From: Subdoligranulum variabile
GTDB lineage: Bacteria > Bacillota > Clostridia > Oscillospirales > Ruminococcaceae
DNA: 5,804 bases
NCBI GenBank assembly: GCA_003343905.1
Contig: QAKI01000045.1
Span: 1-5,804, forward strand
Direction of reading: 5' to 3'
Position numbers and translations under genes: made by a program. Each line of letters opens with the position of its first letter. The first letter of the stretch is position 1. The notes below the pieces were generated by a model. It ran no database searches. It saw only the letters and a program-made list of their open reading frames with translations, and was not told where the DNA came from. Shown here piece after piece: positions 1 through 4,447 of this stretch.

Positions 1-71
1 TGTAGCGCAGTTGGTAGCGCGCATGGTTCGGGTCCATGAGGCCGTGGGTTCGACTCCCGCCACTCGGACCA
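1..71 (+). tRNA. tRNA-Pro (anticodon CGG), 5' end cut by window edge
   Basis: The cloverleaf can be folded by eye. The D-stem is GCGC/GCGC around a short AGTTGGTA loop. The anticodon stem CATGG/CCATG (22-26, 34-38) holds the 7-base loop TTCGGGT, with anticodon CGG at 29-31 and G at position 37. The variable loop is five bases. The T-arm is GTGGG-TTCGACT-CCCGC (44-60). The 3' acceptor strand CACTCGG is followed by discriminator A and an encoded CCA (69-71). Only acceptor bases 6 and 7 (TG) of the 5' strand are present, so five bases lie off the window. The missing strand should read CCGAG, giving C1:G72 plus A73, the usual proline identity pattern. It decodes CCG. The 3' half is also the probable integration site of the element to its right. 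Confidence 0.93.
44..71 (+). other. Inferred attachment site (att) in the tRNA-Pro 3' end
   Basis: A tyrosine integrase gene whose 3' end lies about 50 bp from a tRNA 3' end is the classic arrangement for tRNA-site integration. The crossover usually falls in the T-arm/acceptor segment, which the element rebuilds so that the tRNA stays functional. The exact core cannot be delimited, because the second copy should be at the far end of the element outside this window. The bounds given are the T-arm through CCA. Confidence 0.5.
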
Positions 72-75
72 CCTT

Positions 76-121
76 AGGAGCATTGAAATCAAAGGATTTC
101 AATGCTCCTTTGTTGCTTTTT
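76..121 (+). terminator. Rho-independent terminator after tRNA-Pro
   Basis: A perfect 15-bp inverted repeat (76-90 and 95-109) closes a 4-base AAAG loop. It is followed on the + strand by a T-rich run, TTGTTGCTTTTT (110-121). It starts four bases after the tRNA CCA, so it is well placed to end the tRNA transcript. Read from the - strand the same stem lacks a T-run, so it is a poorer terminator for the convergent integrase transcript, although the hairpin would still form. If integration is in the tRNA 3' end, this terminator is element DNA rather than original chromosome. Confidence 0.8.
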
Positions 122-124
122 GCC

Positions 125-1411
125 TCAGTTTTCCCTTTCGTTTTCCCTTTTCGCCTCAGAGACCGCGCGGATGTAGGCATCCATCCGGTCTGCGCTGGCC
201 TGCTGCATCTGCGCCGTCACATGGCCGTAGACATCCAGGGTGAAGGATGCGGTGTGGTGGCCCAGATTGCTCTGGATGGTCTTGATATCATCGCCTGCCT
301 GTAAAGACGCCACTGCATAGCTGTGCCGCAGATCATGAAGACGCGCGGTAGGCATACCGATGTTGCTGGCAATCCGCTTGAAATTGTGGTAAACTGTACT
401 GGGAGACAGATGCTCCCCCATAGCATTGCAGAACACATAGCCTTCATCGTGCCACAGTTCGCCCACCAGCTGCTTCATCTTCTCCTGCTCCGCTTTCTGC
501 TGGCGAAGCAGGTCAACCACAAAGCGGCTGGCTTTCAGGGTGCGGCTCTTTCCGTTCTTGGTAGAAACCAGACGATACGCACCAGGCTGCCCAGGGACGT
601 TCTGGATCTGTTTGTTGATGGTGATGGTACCGTTATCCAGATCCACGCAGTCCCAGCGCAGGCCGCAAACCTCGCCCCGACGCATGCCGGTGAACAGCGT
701 CGTCAGGAACAGTGCCCGAAAGGGATGGTCCTGCACCGCCTCCATGAAGCGGGAGATATCCTTGTCATTCAAGGGGCGGATTTCTTTCTTCTCAACTTTA
801 CTCAATTCGCAGCTGTCCGCCGGATTGGTCCGAATGTAACCCACTTTTACCGCCTGCTCCAACGCCTTATGCAGCACGCCATGAATGTTCCGCACCGTCT
901 TGGCTGAAAGAGGAGCCGGTACGTAAACCGGCTGTCCATCTTTCTTGACAATATGGCCCTCTTTGTCGTGGAGCCGCGTTCTCCCCCCTTCCCGAAGAAG
1001 CAGATTGTAGAACCGTTGGATGTCCGGTCCGCTCAGTTTCTGCAATTTACAGTTTTCCAGTGCAGGACGGATGTGGTTCTTGATGTGCTGAGAATAGTTG
1101 AGCTTGGTAAAGGGCTTGACCCCGTTCAGGTACTCCTTCTCCCAAACCTCCAGCCACTCCCCAAGGGTCATGTTAGTAGGTTCTTGGTACTGATGGCTAT
1201 CAAGCGCCACCTGCGCCGCCTGCATCTTCTGCCGGACCTCCCGCTGCGTTTTTCCCGAAAAGGACTGCTGCTTCTGGCGTCCGGTCCCCAGATCGAACCC
1301 AGTGGTGATACGGGCTTCCCAATATGTATAAGGAACCCCATTCCGAACCACAGTCTTCTTCCGGATCGAGCCACCTCCAGGAGCACCGCGTCTGTTACCC
1401 TTTATAGCCAT
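125..1411 (-). CDS. int: Tyrosine-type site-specific integrase of the element
   Basis: This 428-aa protein has the three-part layout of Tn916/Tn1549-type integrases. Residues about 15-75 form an arm-type DNA-binding domain (GVPYTYWEARIT, SFSGKTQREVRQKM). Residues about 80-195 form a SAM-like core-binding domain. Residues about 212-420 form the catalytic domain. All catalytic residues are visible: R244 (TGMRRGE), K285 (STKNGKSR), H359 and R362 (LHDLRHSYA), H385 (LGHH) and nucleophile Y395 (LDVYGHV). It should cut and rejoin the tRNA-Pro att site and the element's other end through a 3'-phosphotyrosine intermediate. The ATG is preceded six bases upstream by AAAGGAGG. It lies 25 bp downstream of the Xis-like gene, so the two are probably co-transcribed. 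Length and motifs are complete, so the protein is likely active. The symbol is generic. Confidence 0.96.
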   Translation of the reverse strand: MAIKGNRRGAPGGGSIRKKTVVRNGVPYTYWEARITTGFDLGTGRQKQQSFSGKTQREVRQKMQAAQVALDSHQYQEPTNMTLGEWLEVWEKEYLNGVKPFTKLNYSQHIKNHIRPALENCKLQKLSGPDIQRFYNLLLREGGRTRLHDKEGHIVKKDGQPVYVPAPLSAKTVRNIHGVLHKALEQAVKVGYIRTNPADSCELSKVEKKEIRPLNDKDISRFMEAVQDHPFRALFLTTLFTGMRRGEVCGLRWDCVDLDNGTITINKQIQNVPGQPGAYRLVSTKNGKSRTLKASRFVVDLLRQQKAEQEKMKQLVGELWHDEGYVFCNAMGEHLSPSTVYHNFKRIASNIGMPTARLHDLRHSYAVASLQAGDDIKTIQSNLGHHTASFTLDVYGHVTAQMQQASADRMDAYIRAVSEAKRENEREN

Positions 1412-1436
1412 TGCGCACCTCCTTTCTTGTTGTGTC

Positions 1437-1643
1437 TTACGCGGGCGTTTCTTCCGACATCCCTAGAAACTCGAAAATCGAAGTTCTGGGGATCAGGAAC
1501 CGTCTTCCTACCTTAATATTGCGCAGCTTTCCGCAACGGACCAGCTCGTAGCACCGCCCAATGCCGATCCGTAAGATTTTAGCGGCTTCCGGGACTCCCA
1601 ACACCAGCGGTAGATTATTAAAGTCATCGTTTTTTTCTATCAT
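1437..1643 (-). CDS. xis: Excisionase-type helix-turn-helix protein (HTH_17/MerR-like)
   Basis: This 68-aa protein is almost entirely one small winged-helix domain (residues about 10-58): LGVPEAAKILRIGIGRCYEL, then KLRNIKVGRRFLIPRTSIFEFL. This is the HTH_17/excisionase pattern, with a recognition helix followed by a basic wing (KVGRRFLIP). Such proteins bend DNA at att sites and bias the integrase towards excision, and some also repress or activate transcription. The start is placed at ATG 1641-1643 because AAGGAGG lies nine bases upstream. An in-frame ATG at 1694 would add 17 residues but has no ribosome binding site and lies inside an inverted repeat. The position directly upstream of int supports the Xis role. 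A plain regulator is the alternative. Confidence 0.85.
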   Translation of the reverse strand: MIEKNDDFNNLPLVLGVPEAAKILRIGIGRCYELVRCGKLRNIKVGRRFLIPRTSIFEFLGMSEETPA

Positions 1644-1652
1644 CTTGTAGTT

Positions 1653-1659
1653 CCTCCTT
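1653..1659 (-). promoter_or_regulatory. Ribosome binding site that fixes the xis start
   Basis: The - strand reads AAGGAGG nine bases before ATG 1641-1643. It selects the 68-aa reading over the longer 85-aa open frame. Confidence 0.8.
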
Positions 1660-1671
1660 ACTATCTCTTTG

Positions 1672-1694
1672 ATGTGGGTGCACTTTACCCACAT
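1672..1694. promoter_or_regulatory. Perfect 8-bp inverted repeat upstream of xis (candidate operator)
   Basis: ATGTGGGT (1672-1679) and ACCCACAT (1687-1694) are exact inverted copies separated by seven bases. The repeat sits 28 bp upstream of the xis start codon, inside the likely leader or promoter region. There is no T-run, so it is not a convincing terminator. Two-fold symmetry of this size fits a dimeric repressor or an Xis-binding site. No clear -35/-10 pair was found around it, so the xis promoter itself is unplaced. Confidence 0.5.
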
Positions 1695-1708
1695 TAGCCA
1701 TATAAAAG

Positions 1709-1755
1709 TTCTCCCTTCCTGCAGGACACCTTTAGTCTAGCGCAGGAAGGGAGAA
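1709..1755 (-). terminator. Hairpin terminator after the 374-aa cargo gene (possibly bidirectional)
   Basis: Perfect 14-bp arms (1709-1722 and 1742-1755) surround a 19-base loop. On the - strand the stem is followed by CTTTTATAT, and on the + strand by TTGTTTAT, so both sides are moderately T-rich. It begins about 25 bp after the stop codon of the upstream - strand gene, the expected place for its terminator. It would also insulate xis-int from cargo transcription. The large loop and interrupted T-run make it weaker than a textbook example. Confidence 0.65.
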
Positions 1756-1779
1756 TTGTTTATGGATATGTATTTTTTC

Positions 1780-2904
1780 CTATTTTTCCGGATCGTGATC
1801 CATCTTATTACGTCTCTTTCTTTTTTCTAGTTCTTCGTTTAACTCTCTTAACATCTCTTCTTTTTTTGCAGCTACGGCATCTTCGGTAAACCGAATCATT
1901 CTATCATAGTCTTCTGGTGATACATTTGGTTTCAAATATTCAATTTCCATCACTCGGACAAGTTGACCGTATAATGTTTTTTCCTTGTCGTCATCCAGAT
2001 TTAAGATCTTCTTTAATTCATTTTTTATCTCTGCATATCTGGCTTCACTATATAATTGTTCCTCAAGCTTTTCAAATTCCTTCTCCAACTCGGTAGGTAC
2101 TTCCAAGCGAAATACTTTTCTTGCTAGCTGAATGCCCAAAGAGGACAAGATTTCATCCGATGACACATATTGAAACTCATCACCCTGCTTTTGAATTGCT
2201 ATGAGACTAATTAGAAAATCTTCTAGCTTTTCAGCTTCACAGGCATATTGCCTTGCTTCCATTTTTTTAGTATCACGATAACCTATCGATCTGCTGTCAA
2301 TTATTCTGTCTACACTGAGAAGTGCATCTTCTTGCTGTGCCTCTATTCTAAATCGAACCAGTCTGCCGATAAATTGATACATTAAATGATATCTTAAAAC
2401 AGTGGTTGCACTACTTAACACCGCTATATTAGCAGCCATTTCATAAGCAATTTCATCCATGAGTTTGCATTCAAGCTTTGTGTTCAAATACGCAGGGTGT
2501 TTTTTTATGGTCTCTTGTGTTTCTTTTGGAAGTCTAACAATATTTTGTAACAACTGATTGTAGATCGCAGCCCTTGTGGATACTCTTGAATCATTTTTTC
2601 GCTTATCAAAACACTCCGTTGCAAGCAATGCTAATAGCAACTCATTATATGACGGATCAAACCGATAAGAATTTTTGGAGCCACTTTTAAAGTCTCTTAC
2701 TGATAACAAACCTTGGCTACGATTGCATATTTCCTGCACTCGTTTTCTTATTGTCTTTTCATCTACTGGAAGACCTAAATATTTCTCTACTAGAGGAACA
2801 TAGTCGGATGGTGTCATAACATCCTTACCTAATTTTGCATATGCCTCTTCAAAAGAAATTTTCTCTTTTTCTTCTTTCATACTATAGTCAGAGTGACGTC
2901 CCAT
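1780..2904 (-). CDS. Unrecognised 374-aa protein with probable N-terminal winged helix; AT-rich cargo gene
   Basis: I do not recognise this family. Residues about 31-84 look like a winged helix: a helix over YVPLVEKYLG, a recognition-like helix DEKTIRKRVQEI, then LLSVRDFKSGSKNSYRFD as a possible wing. The middle (about 86-265) is predominantly helical, with no enzyme motif I can identify. The C-terminal third is strongly charged, with likely coiled-coil segments at about 270-300 and 340-366. There is no signal peptide or membrane segment, so it should be cytoplasmic. The start is set at ATG 2902-2904, with AAGGTGG seven bases upstream; an ATG at 2967 lies upstream of the likely promoter. Base composition is far lower in GC than its neighbours (line 1981-2040 has 18 G/C of 60), pointing to separate acquisition. 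A DNA-binding regulator or an accessory or defence cargo are possibilities only. Confidence 0.85.
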   Translation of the reverse strand: MGRHSDYSMKEEKEKISFEEAYAKLGKDVMTPSDYVPLVEKYLGLPVDEKTIRKRVQEICNRSQGLLSVRDFKSGSKNSYRFDPSYNELLLALLATECFDKRKNDSRVSTRAAIYNQLLQNIVRLPKETQETIKKHPAYLNTKLECKLMDEIAYEMAANIAVLSSATTVLRYHLMYQFIGRLVRFRIEAQQEDALLSVDRIIDSRSIGYRDTKKMEARQYACEAEKLEDFLISLIAIQKQGDEFQYVSSDEILSSLGIQLARKVFRLEVPTELEKEFEKLEEQLYSEARYAEIKNELKKILNLDDDKEKTLYGQLVRVMEIEYLKPNVSPEDYDRMIRFTEDAVAAKKEEMLRELNEELEKRKRRNKMDHDPEK

Positions 2905-2925
2905 AACAGCACCACCTTTTAAAAA

Positions 2926-2934
2926 ATTATAACA
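2926..2934 (-). promoter_or_regulatory. Extended -10 promoter for the 374-aa gene
   Basis: The - strand reads TGT-TATAAT, a perfect -10 hexamer with the extended TG element. No good -35 is seen at 16-18 bp (the sequence there is GTGCAT-like), which an extended -10 can tolerate. Transcription would start near 2918-2920, leaving a leader of only about 15 bases that contains the ribosome binding site. This supports the start at 2904 and independent expression of this gene. Confidence 0.6.
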
Positions 2935-2946
2935 TAAACCCGACAT

Positions 2947-3007
2947 CAATGCACAGGGATTACTCACTGTTACGTTCTATTTGAACCATAGGCAATGCAT
3001 AGGGATT
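2947..3007. repeat. Pair of 15-bp direct repeats upstream of the cargo promoter
   Basis: CAATGCACAGGGATT (2947-2961) and CAATGCATAGGGATT (2993-3007) differ at one base and start 46 bp apart. The first copy overlaps the -35 region of the extended -10 promoter; the second is further upstream, just beyond the DUF3846 stop. They could be binding sites for a regulator, perhaps the winged-helix protein encoded downstream. They could also be remnants of a duplication. Confidence 0.6.
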
Positions 3008-3020
3008 GATTAGAAACGTT

Positions 3021-3389
3021 TTAATTTAGCTGGATACAACATAGATTTCCATCCAAATTCAAAAATAATTCTGCTTTTTTGAAGTGTTTATAAAAATTCA
3101 AATGTTGATCCTCTATCAAACTCTCAAATCTATCACTCCCCTTCGGAGCCCCGCACAGAAAGAACGTCCCGGCCACGATATCGTAGATACGGCCATTCTC
3201 ATCCCGCAGGGCCCGGTTAAGAGGCAGACCCAGCAGCTTTCCCTCGTCGTTGCAGACCAAAGCCACCGGCTCCGCAAAAGGATAAAGCACTTGGATCGTA
3301 CCGCCCACGATCTCCTGCATGGATTTTAGGGAACCATCAATCTCCTTCAAAACCGGCGTCTTCCCCGGCTCTACCAACAAAATTCTCAT
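3021..3389 (-). CDS. DUF3846 domain protein
   Basis: This 122-aa protein matches my memory of the DUF3846 family of Firmicutes mobile elements: MRILLVEPGK, then EIDGSLKSMQEIVGGTIQ, YPFAEPVALVCNDEGKLLG, LPLNRALRD and YDIVAGTFFLCG. The biochemical role of the family is unknown. It is small, soluble and has no membrane segment. The start is the second ATG (3387-3389), because AAGGAGG lies six bases before it; the ATG at 3393-3395 directly abuts that site. The ribosome binding site overlaps the TAA stop of the upstream recombinase, so the two are translationally coupled. Oddly, the last 35 or so codons are AT-rich (line 3061-3120 has 13 G/C of 60) while the rest is GC-rich (line 3121-3180 has 34 of 60), a mosaic join inside the gene. 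Confidence 0.88.
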   Translation of the reverse strand: MRILLVEPGKTPVLKEIDGSLKSMQEIVGGTIQVLYPFAEPVALVCNDEGKLLGLPLNRALRDENGRIYDIVAGTFFLCGAPKGSDRFESLIEDQHLNFYKHFKKAELFLNLDGNLCCIQLN

Positions 3390-3395
3390 GGTCAT

Positions 3396-3402
3396 CCTCC
3401 TT
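3396..3402 (-). promoter_or_regulatory. Ribosome binding site of the DUF3846 gene, overlapping the recombinase stop
   Basis: AAGGAGG on the - strand shares its first two bases with the TAA stop (3401-3403) of the recombinase. It lies six bases before ATG 3387-3389, which decides that start over the adjacent upstream ATG. Confidence 0.8.
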
Positions 3403-3967
3403 ATATATCCAACTGCAAATGTCCCTCGATGGCCTCCTCCACTTCCCGAGGCTGGATGCCGATGTACCTCTGGGTAACAGCAGCGCTGCTGTGCTGGAGA
3501 AGCTGCTGTACCAAGGCAATATTGTAATGACTGTTTTTATAGATCTCGGTAGCATAGTACTTCCGGAAGCTATGGGTACTGATGTCCCGATAGCCCAAGT
3601 AGTCACAGACGGCTTTGAGATGCCGCTGAATCGTTCGCTCGGTCATTGGGAAAATTCGCTGCTGCTCTGAAATCTCCTGATCCAGGCAGTAGCAGCGGAT
3701 GAACTGATAAAGCGCCAGCGGTACTGTGAACACTCTGTCCTTTCCGGTTTTCTGCTCCGTAATAGCCAGACGATACCGTTCCCCATCCTTGACAATATCG
3801 GAGAGCCGGAGCTTCAGGATATCGGAGATCCGCAGCCCCAGGTTGGCCTCCAGCATCAAGGCCGTGGCAGCCTCATGATTGGGACGGCTGCCGGAAAACC
3901 CTTTTTTCATGACGGAGATAATCTCCTTATACTGCTGTGTAGTCAGCGCTACAGTTCGTTTGTTCAA
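3401..3967 (-). CDS. Single-domain tyrosine recombinase (catalytic domain only)
   Basis: This 188-aa protein consists of little more than a tyrosine recombinase catalytic domain. The full active-site set is present: R46 (LGLRISD), K73 (EQKTGKDR), H132 and R135 (STHSFRKYYA), H159 (LLQHSS) and nucleophile Y168 (TQRYIG). It lacks the N-terminal arm-binding domain and most or all of the core-binding domain of ordinary integrases, which are 300-450 aa long. It should still be able to cleave and rejoin DNA, although target binding may need a partner or repeated sites. The start is TTG at 3965-3967, with GGGGGGTG about seven bases upstream. It is transcribed with the DUF3846 gene. Four copies of a 10-bp motif lie just upstream. 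Possible roles are element multimer resolution, inversion or regulation; it is distinct from the Int next to the tRNA. Confidence 0.9.
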   Translation of the reverse strand: MNKRTVALTTQQYKEIISVMKKGFSGSRPNHEAATALMLEANLGLRISDILKLRLSDIVKDGERYRLAITEQKTGKDRVFTVPLALYQFIRCYCLDQEISEQQRIFPMTERTIQRHLKAVCDYLGYRDISTHSFRKYYATEIYKNSHYNIALVQQLLQHSSAAVTQRYIGIQPREVEEAIEGHLQLDI

Positions 3968-3994
3968 TCTCTTTCACCCCCCTCTTCCGTGGTC

Positions 3995-4098
3995 AAAATA
4001 CGACATTTTGGCCGTGAAAATACGACAGATTGCGGTCCAATCCGGGAACCCCCTGCAATCGTTGGATTTCACCCGTCGTATTTCTATAAAAATACGTC
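3995..4098. repeat. Four-copy AAAATACGAC motif array: two direct repeats plus an inverted pair
   Basis: AAAATACGAC occurs exactly at 3995-4004 and 4017-4026, a spacing of 22 bp (two helical turns). Inverted, GTCGTATTT is at 4075-4083, and AAAATACGTC (one mismatch) is at 4089-4098. The last two form 9-bp arms (8 of 9 matched) around a 6-base centre at 4084-4089, the size expected for a tyrosine recombinase crossover site. Between the two sets lies a possible stem GATTGC (4028-4033)/GCAATC (4055-4060). The array fills the gap between the amidotransferase operon terminator and the TTG start of the small recombinase. It may be that enzyme's recombination site, its operator, or both. Confidence 0.7.
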
Positions 4099-4107
4099 AA
4101 AGAAACC

Positions 4108-4149
4108 ATCCCCCCGTCGGGGCAGCATGTCTGCTCCTGACGGGGGGAT
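4108..4149 (-). terminator. Strong hairpin terminator of the amidoligase/amidotransferase operon
   Basis: ATCCCCCCGTC (4108-4118) pairs perfectly with GACGGGGGGAT (4139-4149). The stem continues through GGGGCAG (4119-4125) and CTGCTCC (4131-4137) with one wobble pair and one bulged base, giving about 18 bp and a 5-base CATGT loop. On the - strand the stem is followed by GGTTTCTTTG, a short imperfect T-run. It begins five bases after the stop of the 93-aa gene, the right place to end that operon and separate it from the recombinase unit. Confidence 0.75.
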
Positions 4150-4153
4150 CTTG

Positions 4154-4435
4154 TTATTCTGCTCCTTTCTCGGTTCGGCGGAGGACTTCAAACGCCAGAT
4201 TGGCTGCTGTCAGGAATCCCCGGTCAAACTCCAACCGGCATTGCTGGGCCTCCATCTGTCGTGCCTGCTCTTGATACTTCTTCCAAAGCTCCGCCTGCTC
4301 CTCACCCAGTTTTGTCTGAATCTGAACTTCAAGATTCACAATCTTATCCTGTTGGCCTCCTAACCGGCATTCCGCCCTCCAGCTTTCGGGAAAGACAATT
4401 TCGCTGGAAAACAGATACTCCAAAACGGACTTCAT
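4154..4435 (-). CDS. Small helical protein, DUF6809-like, last gene of the amidotransferase operon
   Basis: This 93-aa protein resembles the short DUF6809-type proteins of Clostridia mobile elements: an N-terminal MKSVLEYLFSSEI segment, a helical, glutamine/glutamate-rich middle (about 35-66) likely to form a coiled coil, and a C-terminal helix RGFLTAANLAFEVL. The family assignment is from memory and moderate; its function is unknown. The start is ATG 4433-4435, with AAGGAGG five bases upstream. The open frame runs further upstream but only as an overlap with the amidotransferase gene. The ribosome binding site overlaps the TAA stop of that gene, so translation is coupled. A strong terminator follows directly. 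It could be a structural partner of the enzymes encoded before it, but only the operon position suggests this. Confidence 0.8.
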   Translation of the reverse strand: MKSVLEYLFSSEIVFPESWRAECRLGGQQDKIVNLEVQIQTKLGEEQAELWKKYQEQARQMEAQQCRLEFDRGFLTAANLAFEVLRRTEKGAE

Positions 4436-4440
4436 AGATA

Positions 4441-4447
4441 CCTCCTT
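4441..4447 (-). promoter_or_regulatory. Ribosome binding site of the 93-aa gene, overlapping the amidotransferase stop
   Basis: AAGGAGG on the - strand shares two bases with the TAA stop at 4446-4448 and sits five bases before ATG 4433-4435. It fixes that start and indicates translational coupling to the amidotransferase. Confidence 0.8.

Noticed and set aside
323..907. Long + strand open frame (194 codons) opposite the integrase, and a similar one at 953-1516.
   Set aside because: Both are antisense to a clear integrase (the second also to the xis gene), show no recognisable domain, and their translations read as complements of the integrase codons.
1644..1694. Longer xis start at ATG 1694.
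   Set aside because: It has no ribosome binding site and falls in the inverted repeat; AAGGAGG before ATG 1643 is decisive.
1951..1959. CACTCGGAC, identical to nine bases of the tRNA-Pro 3' end (61-69), as a possible second att site.
   Set aside because: It lies inside the coding sequence of the 374-aa gene, matches only nine bases, and the T-arm sequence is absent. Chance is the simplest explanation.
2905..2967. Longer start for the 374-aa gene at 2967.
   Set aside because: The extended -10 element at 2926-2934 would put the transcript start downstream of it, and AAGGTGG precedes ATG 2904.
3797..3838. Repeated ATATCGGAGA within the small recombinase gene, as a possible DNA repeat.
   Set aside because: It encodes the two similar peptide pieces RISDILKL and RLSDI around the catalytic Arg, so it is explained by the protein sequence.
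3995..4098. The AAAATACGAC array as a CRISPR array or replication iterons.
   Set aside because: Only four 10-bp copies with mixed orientation and unequal spacing, no cas or rep gene nearby; a recombinase or regulator site fits better.
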